DNA of 64,000 nucleotides from WLMZ01 sp043753895 (GTDB lineage: Bacteria; Actinomycetota; Acidimicrobiia; Acidimicrobiales; Ilumatobacteraceae). Below, piece after piece: positions 1 through 9,184 of the stretch; within the stretch, counting starts at the first letter, position 1, and each line of letters starts with the position of its first letter. The stretch covers positions 3,941-67,940 of the forward strand of contig JAYUWK010000163.1 of the NCBI GenBank assembly GCA_043753895.1, read 5' to 3'. Both the position numbers and the translations under genes were made by a program. The notes under the pieces are model-generated. The model had not been told where the DNA came from and ran no database searches. It saw nothing but the letters and a program-made list of their open reading frames with translations.

Positions 1-1042
1 CGGACAGCGGAGCAACGATCATCATCGACGCGGCATACGGAACGAGACGCACGCCTGCTTCGAGCGGCGTATACCCGTGCACGAATTGCCAGTACTGGGT
101 CATGAGGAACAACGAGCCGAACATCGCAAAGAAGGTCATCGTGACCGCCATATTCGCCGCCGCGAATCGGGGGTTCTGGAAAAAACGCATGTCGAGCATG
201 GGATGGTCGGTGTGCAGTTCCCATGCAATAAACGCGACGATGGCCGCCACGCCGAGCACGAAGCCGGCGACCACCTGATTGTCTGACCAGCCGCGCACCG
301 GCACCTCGATGATGCCGAACAGCAGGGCACCGAGACCGAAGATCGACAGCAGAGATCCGAACGGATCGAGGCGGCCTTGGTTGGGGTCGCGTGAGGTGGT
401 CAGCAAGAACCAGCCCGCGACTAGCGCCGTGATCCCGATCGGCACGTTCACCCAGAACACCGAACTCCACGAGAAGTGCCTCAGCAACAGCCCGCCAGTG
501 ATCGGCCCCAGTGCCACGCCCACACCCGAGAAGCCAGCCCAGATGGCAATCGCTCGTCCGCGCTCTTTCGGATTGCGGAAGACGTCGGTGAGGATCGAGA
601 GCGTCGCAGGCATGATCAAGGCGCCGCCGATTCCCATGAAGGCCCGGGTGATGATCAACTGCGTTGCCGAGGTCGACAGCGCAGAGGCAATCGATCCGGC
701 CATGAACAACAAGATGCCCGCTTGCAACGCGCCCTTCCGCCCGAAGCGGTCGCTGAGGCTTCCGGTGGTGAGCAGCAATCCAGCGAACACGATCGTGTAC
801 GAGTCGATGATCCACTGCACTTGACTGTTGGTGGCGTTCAGTTCGCGAATGAGTGACGGGATGGCCACGTTGAGGATGGTGTTGTCCATCACGATGATGG
901 TCATGCTCAGACACAGCACGCCGAGCACCCACCACCGTCGGGCGTGGACGGCGGGATCAAGGCCATGCGTGTCCACGAAAGCTATCTCCGGGGCGGTAGT
1001 GGAAGCACTCAATGCACTCTCTCGATCTGGTGGCCCGAACAT
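1..1042 (-). CDS. MFS drug exporter, DHA2 type (3' end outside window)
   Basis: Proton-driven multidrug-type exporter of the inner membrane. The reading frame runs leftward off the window, so only about 347 N-terminal residues are present. Visible are a first helix carrying the DHA2-like text VMDNTILNVAIPSL, the loop 2-3 motif LSDRFGRKG, and many hydrophobic helices, as expected for the 14-helix EmrB/QacA group. The start is the ATG at 1042, after a weak purine-rich stretch (GAACGAG); GTG at 982 is a later alternative. An imperfect palindrome sits just upstream (1055-1078) and is probably its operator. No regulator gene lies beside it. The substrate cannot be told from sequence. Confidence 0.88.
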   Translation of the reverse strand, partial: MFGPPDRESALSASTTAPEIAFVDTHGLDPAVHARRWWVLGVLCLSMTIIVMDNTILNVAIPSLIRELNATNSQVQWIIDSYTIVFAGLLLTTGSLSDRFGRKGALQAGILLFMAGSIASALSTSATQLIITRAFMGIGGALIMPATLSILTDVFRNPKERGRAIAIWAGFSGVGVALGPITGGLLLRHFSWSSVFWVNVPIGITALVAGWFLLTTSRDPNQGRLDPFGSLLSIFGLGALLFGIIEVPVRGWSDNQVVAGFVLGVAAIVAFIAWELHTDHPMLDMRFFQNPRFAAANMAVTMTFFAMFGSLFLMTQYWQFVHGYTPLEAGVRLVPYAASMMIVAPLS

Positions 1043-1054
1043 CTCGTTCGGTCA

Positions 1055-1078
1055 ATACGAAACTAGACTGTTCCGTAT
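1055..1078. promoter_or_regulatory. Palindromic operator upstream of the MFS exporter
   Basis: Two half sites, ATACGrAAC and GTTyCGTAT, face each other across six bases. Length and spacing are typical of TetR-family operators controlling exporters. It ends 13 bases before the exporter start, where a bound repressor would block transcription. No TetR gene is encoded in the adjacent 600 bases. The TetR assignment is inference. Confidence 0.6.
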
Positions 1079-1188
1079 CGTAATACGTCGAGTTGCGCAG
1101 TAGCGCCTCATCCGACTGTGGCATGTGCCACGCAGTCAGTTCGAGCGTCGAAACCCCAACGCCCTAATACCGTCGCCAGGGCAACGGA

Positions 1189-1455
1189 TCAGTCAGGATC
1201 ATCCTCGACGGATTCGATCAGCGCGTCGTGGCGTTTGGCAAGCTCGGCAGCCGCTTCGTCTGCTTCCCAGACTTCGGGCTCTTCCTGAGCGGACCGATCG
1301 GCCACTGATTCGTCGGTGACGTCAGCGTCGGCGAACGGAATGCCCATTGGCCGGTCGGGTGGGAACTCGATCTCGACTTCGTCGCTGCCGTCCGCAGCGA
1401 GACCGATCATCTCGTCATCGAAGGACTCTGCTTTGTCTTGGTCGTCACCGCTCAT
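1189..1455 (-). CDS. Small acidic protein of unknown function
   Basis: An 88-residue protein very rich in Asp and Glu (for example SFDDEMIGLAADGSDEVEIEF) with no signal peptide, membrane segment or cysteine. I do not recognise the family. The ATG at 1455 was chosen because it has a purine-rich GCAGG stretch in front; the frame stays open upstream to 1692, but that extension is Arg/Ser-rich and passes through the 9-bp tandem repeat. It follows the MFS gene on the same strand with 146 bases between them, so the two are probably separate units. Confidence 0.55.
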   Translation of the reverse strand: MSGDDQDKAESFDDEMIGLAADGSDEVEIEFPPDRPMGIPFADADVTDESVADRSAQEEPEVWEADEAAAELAKRHDALIESVEDDPD

Positions 1456-1598
1456 GCCTGCAGGGTAGCCCCGGTGTGGCGTGGATGCCGGATGCGCCTC
1501 CGTGGCTCCAGCCGATGACGAGGAACCGATCACATGCCGACTTCGGCGAACAGATCGAGCATTGCCCGCCAAGAGCGCTCGTCGGTGAGTCGGTCGTA

Positions 1599-1650
1599 GG
1601 CTATTCCGGCTATTCCGGCTATTCCGGCTATTCCGGCTATTCCGGCTATT
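1599..1650. repeat. 9-bp tandem repeat, about 5.8 copies
   Basis: The unit GGCTATTCC is repeated five full times plus seven bases, without mismatch. It lies in the 264-base gap between the acidic protein and the quinone reductase. Because the unit is a multiple of three, it would read as an Asn-Ser-Arg repeat on the minus strand or Tyr-Ser-Gly on the plus strand, but neither frame has other coding support. Such perfect arrays usually vary in copy number by slippage. Confidence 0.9.
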
Positions 1651-1719
1651 GGGATTCGTGAAGCTGTGCTCGGCGCGGCCGTACAGGTTCATCCGCCAAT
1701 CGATGTCCGAACGTTGCGT

Positions 1720-2691
1720 CTACGGCTCGAGGAGCACTCGCCCGAATGCCTGCCGGCTTTCGATGTAGCGGTGCGCATCGGCGGCCGCTGCCAGGGGGAA
1801 CACCGTGTCGGTCACCACGGTGAGTTCGCCGTCGGCAATGCGCTCGATGAGCCGCTCGATCATCGGACGGGTGCGTTGGGGGTTGATGGCCATTTCGGCA
1901 CCCAGGAACACGCCGTGTATCGAACCATTCTTCTGCATGATCGGCCACACCTCTGGCGGACGTTCCTCGCGTCCGGCGCGACCCACCCAACTCACCCGGC
2001 CCCGATAGGCCAGCGAGGCAATGCTGCCTTCGAGCGTCGTACCGCCGACCGGATCGAGTACGAGGTTCACGCCCTTGCCGTCGGTGAGACGCATCACCTC
2101 GGCCGCCACGTTCGCGTGCGCGTAGTTGATGCCGTGATCGAGACCGAACTCGCCGAGCCGGGCCAGACGCTCATCGCTCGAAGCGGTGGCGAGCACCATC
2201 GACGCCCCGGCTCGCTTGGCCAATTGGATCGCAGCGAGACCGACGCCACCAGCGCCCGCCTGAATCAGCACCGTCTCGCCGGCCTGTAGGCCACCGAACT
2301 CGAACAGGCAGTCATCGGCCGTGCCGAACTCGATAGGGATGCCGGCAGCATCGTGCACCGACATCGAATCGGGCACTGCAAATACCGAGCCCTCTGGCAC
2401 GCTCACCAGCTCGGCGTGGCTGCCGAATGCCATGGTCGCAACCACCTTCTGGCCCACGCTCAAAGTGGTCACGGCTTCGCCGATGGCAATCACCACGCCC
2501 GCGGCCTGATACCCCACGATGTGCGGGTCACTCATCAACGCGCCGCCTTGGCGGTTCAGCAGGTCGCCGCCTTGAATGCCGATCGCGCCGACTTGCACGA
2601 GCACGCCGTTCTTTCGAACAACGGGATCAGGCACGTCCTCGTAGCGGAACACGTCAGGGCCACCGTTTGCGGAATACACAGCTGCTTTCAT
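1720..2691 (-). CDS. Zinc-free MDR quinone oxidoreductase
   Basis: NADPH-dependent quinone (or enone) reductase of the medium-chain dehydrogenase superfamily, 323 residues, cytosolic. The GroES-like N-terminal domain (MKAAVYSANGGPDVFRYEDV) is followed by a Rossmann domain with AGAGGVGLAAIQLAKRAGA at about residues 145-165. The cysteine cluster for structural zinc is absent, as in the QOR subgroup. The ATG follows TAGTGT-N6 directly, so the mRNA is probably leaderless. It is transcribed divergently from deoC with only 29 bases between the start codons. The true substrate is unknown. Confidence 0.85.
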   Translation of the reverse strand: MKAAVYSANGGPDVFRYEDVPDPVVRKNGVLVQVGAIGIQGGDLLNRQGGALMSDPHIVGYQAAGVVIAIGEAVTTLSVGQKVVATMAFGSHAELVSVPEGSVFAVPDSMSVHDAAGIPIEFGTADDCLFEFGGLQAGETVLIQAGAGGVGLAAIQLAKRAGASMVLATASSDERLARLGEFGLDHGINYAHANVAAEVMRLTDGKGVNLVLDPVGGTTLEGSIASLAYRGRVSWVGRAGREERPPEVWPIMQKNGSIHGVFLGAEMAINPQRTRPMIERLIERIADGELTVVTDTVFPLAAAADAHRYIESRQAFGRVLLEP

Positions 2692-2720
2692 GCACCGACA
2701 CTACGTGCATACGATGACGC
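2692..2720. promoter_or_regulatory. Compact divergent leaderless promoter pair (quinone reductase / deoC)
   Basis: The 29 bases between two divergent start codons hold TAGTGT on the minus strand (2698-2703), six bases before the quinone reductase ATG, and TACGAT on the plus strand (2710-2715), five bases before the deoC ATG. There is no room for 5' leaders, and each -10 box lies inside the upstream promoter region of the other gene. Confidence 0.6.
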
Positions 2721-3383
<663 letters not shown>

Positions 3384-3405
3384 CGGGCGTTCGACGTCTG
3401 CAGGC

Positions 3406-4677
3406 TCAGGCCCTCAGGATGTCGGCAATGAGAGGCAGCGACTCCACGGGTTCGTCTGCGATGGTGATGGTGCCCTGCAACGCCTGCAGCGCAGCAGGAA
3501 GCCGGCCGGGATCGTCGACATGGAGCTCGAGGATCGGTTCGCCTTGCTCAACGCGTTCACCGGGCTTGGCCAGACACACCACGCCCGCAATGGGGCTGAC
3601 CGGGTCCTCCTTGCGCGAGCGTCCAGCACCGAGCCGCCACGCCGCAACGCCGACGCCGAATGCGTCGAGTCGGGTAATGTAACCGGTCCGCTCGGCTCGT
3701 ACGACGTCGCGTTGGGTTGCCACAGCGAGCACGGCGGTCGGATCGCCGCCCTGGGCGCGGATCATTGCGTCCCACACCGCCAGAGCGCGGCCATCGCTGA
3801 GTAAGGGTGTCGGGTCCATGTCGATATGTGCAAGTGCAAGCATCTCGCGCGCAAGCGTGAGCGTGAGCTCGATCAGGTCCGAGGGCCCCCTGCCCGACAG
3901 CGTCTCCACCGATTCGGTCACCTCGATACCATTGCCAGCGCACCGGCCGAGCGGTATGTCCATGCGCGAGAGCACTGCTGTGGTGCTCACTCCATGTGCG
4001 GTGCCCAAGCGCACCATCGTTTCGGCCAGTTCTCGCGCCTGATCGAGCTGCTTCATGAAAGCGCCTGTGCCGAACGTGACATTGAGTACCAGTGACTCGG
4101 TGCCCTCGGCGATCTTCTTCGACATGATCGACGACGCGATGAGCGGTATCGACTCCACGGTGCCGGTGACATCGCGGAGCGCGTAGAGCTTGCGGTCAGC
4201 GGGTGCCAAGCCGGGTCCGGCAGCGCAGATGACGACGCCGATGTCGTGGAGTTGCTGCAGCATCTGCTCGGGAGTGAGCAACGCCCGCCAACCCGGGATC
4301 GCCTCGAGCTTGTCGAGTGTTCCTCCGGTGTGCCCGAGTCCGCGGCCCGACAGCTGCGGTACTGCTGCGCCACACGCGACAACGAGTGGGCACAACACGA
4401 GGCTGACCTTGTCGCCGACACCGCCGGTGGAGTGCTTGTCGACGGTCGGTCGACCCACCGACGACAGATCCATGCGTTCGCCACTGTTGATCATTGCGGC
4501 AGTCCACGTGGCCAGCTCTGCGGGCTCGAGACCGCGGAACAAGATGGCCATCAACATCGCGCTGGCCTGCTCATCCGCAATGTGGGCATGCGTGTATGAA
4601 TCGATGAACCATCGAATCTCGTCGTCACTCAGCCGACCGCCATCGCGCTTGGTTCGGATCAGATCGACAACCTGCAT
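3406..4677 (-). CDS. deoA: Thymidine / pyrimidine-nucleoside phosphorylase
   Basis: Phosphorolyses thymidine or deoxyuridine to the base and deoxyribose 1-phosphate, which after mutase action feeds DeoC. It has 423 residues, normal for the family. Visible are the N-terminal helical domain (VVDLIRTKRDGGRLSD, HIADEQASAMLMAILFRGL) and the phosphate-binding signature KHSTGGVGDKVSL, followed by the C-terminal PYNP domain. The ATG at 4677 has a GAGG stretch in front and leaves a normal divergent gap to the next gene; the frame continues to 4770 but would then overlap that gene's start. Confidence 0.92.
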   Translation of the reverse strand: MQVVDLIRTKRDGGRLSDDEIRWFIDSYTHAHIADEQASAMLMAILFRGLEPAELATWTAAMINSGERMDLSSVGRPTVDKHSTGGVGDKVSLVLCPLVVACGAAVPQLSGRGLGHTGGTLDKLEAIPGWRALLTPEQMLQQLHDIGVVICAAGPGLAPADRKLYALRDVTGTVESIPLIASSIMSKKIAEGTESLVLNVTFGTGAFMKQLDQARELAETMVRLGTAHGVSTTAVLSRMDIPLGRCAGNGIEVTESVETLSGRGPSDLIELTLTLAREMLALAHIDMDPTPLLSDGRALAVWDAMIRAQGGDPTAVLAVATQRDVVRAERTGYITRLDAFGVGVAAWRLGAGRSRKEDPVSPIAGVVCLAKPGERVEQGEPILELHVDDPGRLPAALQALQGTITIADEPVESLPLIADILRA

Positions 4678-4742
4678 CTCAGCAGCCTCGCGCACTCCAG
4701 CGTTGTTTCGGTAGGGCCGTTGGTCGGTATAGCGTCGCGAGT

Positions 4743-5846
4743 GTGACGTCTCCGGCATCTGCGCGCCCATTTGACCCCGTTCGATACGGCATCATCGGCT
4801 CGGGAATGATGGGCGGCGAGCACATCCTCGACCTCGTCAAGAATCCCCACGCCGAGGTCGTTGCGTTGTCGGACCCCGTCGAAGCCTCGCTCGAGTGGGG
4901 TGTTGCGTGCGCAGGCCAACCGGTGGCCACCTATCGCAACCATCGCGATCTCCTCGCCCGTGATGATCTCGATGCCGTGGTCATCGCTTCGCCCAACTTC
5001 ACCCATGCAGCGTTGCTCGCCGATGTGCTCGACACCGACCTGGCCGTGATGGTGGAAAAGCCGATGTGCACCACGGTGGCGGACTGCATCGACGTGAAGC
5101 GCCGAGCCGCAGGGCGCAGCGCGATCACGTGGGTCGGATTGGAGTACCGGTACATTCCGGTGGTTTCGACATTGCTCGATCAGGCACGCACGGGAGTGTG
5201 CGGAACCATCCGGATGGTGTCGATCCGTGAGCACCGGTTTCCGTTTCTCGTGAAGGTGGGCGACTGGAATCGATTCACCGAGAACACGGGTGGCACGTTG
5301 GTCGAGAAGTGCTGTCACTTCTTCGATCTCATGCGCCAGATAGCGGGATCTGAACCCACTCGCGTGTTCGCGTCGGGCGCACAGGACGTGAACCATCTCG
5401 ATGAGGTGTACGAAGGCCGTGTGGCCGACATCTTGGACAATGCCTACGTGATCGTCGACTTCGCAAACGGTGTACGTGGCGCGCTCGACCTGTCGATGTT
5501 TGCCGAGGGTGGCCGCTTCGAGCAGGAGGTCACCGTCGTCGGCGACCGCGCCAAGTTGGAAACCACGTTCCCCGGCGACGAGGTGTTCGTCGGCCGTCGC
5601 CACACACCGGGAATCGTCAGCGTGGCGGCGCCGACACCGCAGGATGTGCCGTATCCCGAGTTTCACGGCGGATCGTCGTACCTCGAGCACGTGCACTTCA
5701 TCGATTGCCTCCGCCACGGGCGCCCGGCCGAAGTGACCGTGGATGACGGCCTGTGGTCGGTCGTGATGGGCGCCGCTGCGCATCGCTCGATCGACGAGGG
5801 CCGCGTCGTGCACATCGAAGAGTACGGGCTCGACGCTGTCGTCTGA
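4743..5846 (+). CDS. Gfo/Idh/MocA family NAD(P)-dependent oxidoreductase
   Basis: Predicted cytosolic sugar or inositol-type dehydrogenase, 367 residues. The N-terminal Rossmann fold begins RYGIIGSGMMGGEH, and the family's catalytic lysine is in the EKPM motif at about residue 105. The C-terminal alpha/beta domain follows the usual pattern (GGTLVEKCCHFFDLMRQ). The GTG start sits seven bases behind TAGCGT, fitting a leaderless transcript. It diverges from deoA and may act on a sugar released from nucleosides or elsewhere; the substrate cannot be assigned from sequence. Confidence 0.85.
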   Translation: MTSPASARPFDPVRYGIIGSGMMGGEHILDLVKNPHAEVVALSDPVEASLEWGVACAGQPVATYRNHRDLLARDDLDAVVIASPNFTHAALLADVLDTDLAVMVEKPMCTTVADCIDVKRRAAGRSAITWVGLEYRYIPVVSTLLDQARTGVCGTIRMVSIREHRFPFLVKVGDWNRFTENTGGTLVEKCCHFFDLMRQIAGSEPTRVFASGAQDVNHLDEVYEGRVADILDNAYVIVDFANGVRGALDLSMFAEGGRFEQEVTVVGDRAKLETTFPGDEVFVGRRHTPGIVSVAAPTPQDVPYPEFHGGSSYLEHVHFIDCLRHGRPAEVTVDDGLWSVVMGAAAHRSIDEGRVVHIEEYGLDAVV

Positions 5847-5858
5847 TCCCAATATGGG

Positions 5859-5871
5859 AATGACTCTCATT
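5859..5871. promoter_or_regulatory. Zur/Fur-like box before the metal ABC operon
   Basis: The inverted repeat AATGA-CTC-TCATT lies 17 bases upstream of the GTG of the metal-binding lipoprotein gene and directly upstream of a TAGCAT -10 box (5877-5882). The half site resembles those of Fur-family metalloregulators such as Zur. A repressor here would shut off the importer when metal is plentiful. Binding is inferred from position and sequence only. Confidence 0.65.
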
Positions 5872-5888
5872 GTTGGTAGCATGACGGC

Positions 5889-6848
5889 GTGATCCGCCTT
5901 CGAAGTCTCGTCGCGATCGCGCTCATCCCGAGTGCGATCATGGTCGGGTGCTCGGATACAACGACGACGACAACAACGCCGTCGTTCACGAGCGGCACGG
6001 TGAAGGTGGGGGTTGCGTTCTATCCGATCGAGGAGATTGTTCGCTCCATCGGGGCGTCGGAGGTCTCGATCGTGGATCTCGTGCCGCCTGGCGAGTCGGC
6101 GCACGACTACGACCCGACACCGCAGCAGATCACCGATCTGCAGTCAGCAGACATCGTGTTCTATCTCGGGAGTGGGTTTCAGCCCAATGTGGAGAAGGCG
6201 ATCGCGTCGCTCCCCGCACGCGTGCGGCGTGTCGACCTATTGTCCTCGGTTCCGCTCATTGCGGTGGATCCCCAACTTGCTGGAGCCGACGGGCAGACCA
6301 ATGGTGAGGTGCTCGGCAACGGCAAGGACCCGCACGTGTGGCTGGCCCCGACGAACATGGAGTTGATGACGGCCGAGGTGCACCAATCGATGGCGAGTCT
6401 GCCCGATGTGGATGCAGCAGCGCTGGCGTCGGGGGCATCGGCGTACACGGCCACGCTCGCCAAGCTCGATGCCGAGTTCTCCACCGGTCTCGCGCGTTGC
6501 ACATCGAACGTGATCGTCACTAGCCATCGTGCGTTCGGGTACTTGGCCAAGGCCTACCGTCTCCGCCAAATCGCCATTTCGGGTATCTCGCCCACCGAGG
6601 AGCCGTCTGCAAAGACCCTCGAAGCTGTCGCACAGGCCGCCAAGGCGAACAAGGTCACCACGATCTTCTTCGAGCGCAACCTGCCGGCTGATCTGTCCAA
6701 GACGATTGCCAACGAGATCGGCGCCACCACTGATGTGCTCGATCCCGTCGAATCGCGCTCGTTGGAGCAGCTCAAGGCCAAGGCCGGCTACGTGTCGATC
6801 ATGGAGCAGAACCTGGTCGCGTTGGTGAAGGGGTTGCGCTGCGCATGA
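5889..6848 (+). CDS. Metal ABC transporter substrate-binding lipoprotein (ZnuA-like)
   Basis: Captures Zn2+ or Mn2+ outside the membrane and delivers it to the ABC permease. This 319-residue cluster A-I protein begins with a lipoprotein signal ending IMVGC, followed by a Thr-rich linker. Candidate metal ligands are the His of ESAHDYDP, the His of KDPHVWLAP, the His of SHRAFGYLA and a late Asp in VLDPV. The long His-rich loop of many zinc-specific members is missing, so zinc versus manganese stays open; the Zur-like box upstream favours zinc. GTG start behind TAGCAT-N6, leaderless. The stop overlaps the next start (ATGA). Confidence 0.88.
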   Translation: MIRLRSLVAIALIPSAIMVGCSDTTTTTTTPSFTSGTVKVGVAFYPIEEIVRSIGASEVSIVDLVPPGESAHDYDPTPQQITDLQSADIVFYLGSGFQPNVEKAIASLPARVRRVDLLSSVPLIAVDPQLAGADGQTNGEVLGNGKDPHVWLAPTNMELMTAEVHQSMASLPDVDAAALASGASAYTATLAKLDAEFSTGLARCTSNVIVTSHRAFGYLAKAYRLRQIAISGISPTEEPSAKTLEAVAQAAKANKVTTIFFERNLPADLSKTIANEIGATTDVLDPVESRSLEQLKAKAGYVSIMEQNLVALVKGLRCA

Positions 6849-7615
6849 GCGATGGACCGGTCCTTGAGCTCAGCGGCCTCGGCGTGCACTACGGTGATCG
6901 TCAGGCGCTGCACGATGTGAATTTCTCCGTGCGCAGCGGTGAGTTGATCGGGGTCATCGGACCCAACGGCGCAGGCAAGAGCACGCTCTTCAAGGCCATC
7001 TGCGGCCTGGTGAACCACCAGGGTTCGGTCGATGTCAACGGGGTGCACTGCCACGACCGAGTCGATCGCATGGACGTTGCCTACATCCCGCAGCGCAGCG
7101 ACGCAGATCTGTTGTTCCCGATCACGGTGGGCGAATTGGTCGTGGCTGGACGTCGGCGTTTTGGTCGCTGGTACCAGAGGGCGAACGCCGCCGATCGTGC
7201 GGCTGCGACGGCGGCGCTGGCTGCGGTGAAGCTGTCGGGCTACGAAAATCGGTCGCTGTCCGAGCTGTCCGGTGGTCAACTGCAGCGCGCCTACATCGCC
7301 CGCGCGCTCACCCAGGAGGCTTCGGTGGTGTTGCTCGACGAAGCACTCAGCGGTGTCGATCAGCCCACAACGAACGAACTGTTCGATCTCTTCGCCGAGT
7401 TGAGTCACCACGGCACCACGTTGCTCGTGGCCACGCACGATCTCGCGCTGGCGCGCCGTTGCTTTGCGCGGTTGATTGCGGTGAACGGAACCATTCGCGG
7501 CGATGGCCCGCCCGAGGTGGTGCTCGCGCCGGCAGTGCTGGACAGCACCTTCGGGTCGGGCGCAAATACAGGCGACGGTTCGGGAGAGGGGCCAACTGGT
7601 GCATTGGCTCACTGA
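6845..7615 (+). CDS. Metal ABC transporter ATP-binding protein (ZnuC-like)
   Basis: ATPase subunit driving uptake of the metal bound by the upstream lipoprotein, 256 residues. Walker A is GPNGAGKST at about residue 40, the signature is LSGGQLQRAYIARAL, Walker B is VVLLDEAL followed by SGVD, and the switch histidine is in ATHDL. The gene overlaps both neighbours (ATGA with the binding protein, 17 bases with the permease), which indicates tight translational coupling in a three-gene operon. Confidence 0.92.
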   Translation: MSDGPVLELSGLGVHYGDRQALHDVNFSVRSGELIGVIGPNGAGKSTLFKAICGLVNHQGSVDVNGVHCHDRVDRMDVAYIPQRSDADLLFPITVGELVVAGRRRFGRWYQRANAADRAAATAALAAVKLSGYENRSLSELSGGQLQRAYIARALTQEASVVLLDEALSGVDQPTTNELFDLFAELSHHGTTLLVATHDLALARRCFARLIAVNGTIRGDGPPEVVLAPAVLDSTFGSGANTGDGSGEGPTGALAH

Positions 7616-8435
7616 TCCGTTCCAAGCCGAGTTCATGCGGCGCGCCTTCATCGCCGCGGTCATCATCGGCATCGTTGCGCCGGTCGTGGGAACGTGGATC
7701 GTGTTGCGACGTATGGCCAACCTCGGCGACGCGATGAGCCATGGCACCTTGGCAGGCGTGGGGCTGGCGTACGCCGCGGGTTTCAACGTGCTCATCGGAG
7801 CGATGGGTGCTGGGCTGCTGATCGCGGTGTTGCTCTTGGCGTTCTCGTCGAACCGACGCATTGGCCAGGAGACGGTGATCACCGTCCTCGGCACTGCCTT
7901 CTTCGCGATCGGTGTCGTGGTGATCTCGCGCCTCGACACTGGTGTGGAGCTGACCCATTTCTTGTTCGGGCGACTGCTCACGGTGAGTTGGGGCGATATC
8001 TGGCTGAACCTCGCTCTCGGTGGAGGCACGGTGTTGGCCGTGGCCCTGATGTTCGGCGAGTTACGCCTGGCCACGTTCGATCACGTGCAGGCCGAGCAGG
8101 TGGGGGTACGCGTCGAGTTGGTGCAGGCTGCCCTGGTGCTGTTGCTCTCGGTGGTGGTGGTCATCAGCTTGCGCGCCGTCGGCACCATCATGTCGGTCAC
8201 CATGCTCGTCACCCCTGCGGCCTCGGCACGGCTGTTGGCGCGCACCCTCAAACAGATGACCCTGATCGGTATTGCGATCGGCGTCTCCGTCGGTGTGGTC
8301 GGCCTGATGCTCAGCTATCACCTCGACTCGGCGCCCGGCGCCACCATCGGCTTACTCGCCGCTGCGGTGTTCTGCGTGGTCTTCGCCGTCACGTTGCCGC
8401 GGCGCAATAAACACCACCACCGACCGATGTTCTGA
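7599..8435 (+). CDS. Metal ABC transporter permease (ZnuB-like)
   Basis: Membrane channel of the Zn/Mn importer, 278 residues with about eight or nine hydrophobic helices, family ABC-3. The text begins VHWLTDPFQAEFMRRAFIAAVIIG, as in ZnuB/MntB, and contains GDAMSHGTLAGVGLAY. The GTG at 7599 was chosen because GGGAGAGGGG lies just in front and because family members start here; an upstream ATG at 7503 would add 32 unrelated residues inside the ATPase gene. It ends the operon. Confidence 0.9.
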   Translation: MHWLTDPFQAEFMRRAFIAAVIIGIVAPVVGTWIVLRRMANLGDAMSHGTLAGVGLAYAAGFNVLIGAMGAGLLIAVLLLAFSSNRRIGQETVITVLGTAFFAIGVVVISRLDTGVELTHFLFGRLLTVSWGDIWLNLALGGGTVLAVALMFGELRLATFDHVQAEQVGVRVELVQAALVLLLSVVVVISLRAVGTIMSVTMLVTPAASARLLARTLKQMTLIGIAIGVSVGVVGLMLSYHLDSAPGATIGLLAAAVFCVVFAVTLPRRNKHHHRPMF

Positions 8436-8508
8436 CGGTCGGCGGTCGGCGTGCCGGGCCCCTCGATCCGGCGGCCGCTGAGAGTGCGGCGACTTCGGTC
8501 CGGGGCGA

Positions 8509-9132
8509 TCAGGTGAGTTGCTCGGTGATCAACGCAAGCAGGTCGTCGTAGTCGTCGACTGCCGGAAATTGCGGGAACTCGGCAATCACGTTTGCTGGGG
8601 CGTGGAACAGGAATCCGGCATCGGCCTCGGCGAGCATGGCAGTGTCGTTGTACGAGTCGCCGGCTGCGATGACGCGGTAGTTCAGCCCGTGCAGCGCCTT
8701 CACGGCATGGCGCTTCTGATCGGGCAGACGCAGTTGGTAGTCGACGATGTGATCGTCCTGCACGATGAGGCGGTGGCAGATCAGCGTGGGATAGCCGAGG
8801 TGGCGCATGAGCGGCATTCCGAACTGCTCGAACGTGTCCGACAGCAACAGTACCTGCGTGGTCAATCGCAGCGTGTCGAGAAACTCCTTGGCGCCGTCGA
8901 GCGGTGCGAGGCCGCCGATGACATCGGCGATCATCGACATCGTCAGGCCGTGCTCGCTCAGCAACTGCAGGCGTCCGCGCATGAGCACGTCGTAGTCCGG
9001 TTCGTCACGAGTCGTGCGTCGGAGCGCATCGATGCCGGTGCGTTCGGCCACGGCAATCCAGATCTCGGGCACGAGAACACCCTCGACATCGAGTGCGACG
9101 ATGGACTGTTGGGGCGATGACGCTGAACTCAC
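8509..9132 (-). CDS. thrH: ThrH-type phosphoserine phosphatase / homoserine phosphotransferase
   Basis: HAD-family enzyme that dephosphorylates phosphoserine and can move phosphate to homoserine; cytosolic, 207 residues. The text follows ThrH closely: ALDVEGVLVPEIWIA with the nucleophilic Asp in DVEGV, TTRDEPDYDVLM, LLLSDTFEQF with the second HAD motif Ser, and VIAAGDSYNDTAML with the metal-binding Asp. The GTG at 9132 is the best start because the ThrH homology begins about a dozen residues later. It is convergent with the metal permease and lies just downstream of the large flavoenzyme. Confidence 0.9.
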   Translation of the reverse strand: MSSASSPQQSIVALDVEGVLVPEIWIAVAERTGIDALRRTTRDEPDYDVLMRGRLQLLSEHGLTMSMIADVIGGLAPLDGAKEFLDTLRLTTQVLLLSDTFEQFGMPLMRHLGYPTLICHRLIVQDDHIVDYQLRLPDQKRHAVKALHGLNYRVIAAGDSYNDTAMLAEADAGFLFHAPANVIAEFPQFPAVDDYDDLLALITEQLT

Positions 9133-9184
9133 AGGCGCACATTGTTCACGATGCGGGTCCCGCGATGCGAAAGGAGCCCCGAAT

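Noticed and set aside
1599..1650. CRISPR-like repeat
   Set aside because: Units are 9 bp and directly adjacent with no spacers, so this is a simple tandem repeat.
4659..6104. 481-codon minus-strand frame opposite the Gfo/Idh gene
   Set aside because: The plus strand encodes a complete oxidoreductase; the minus frame is His/Arg-rich shadow text.
8436..8508. Terminator between the metal permease and thrH
   Set aside because: GC-rich with short partial repeats only; no convincing stem could be drawn.
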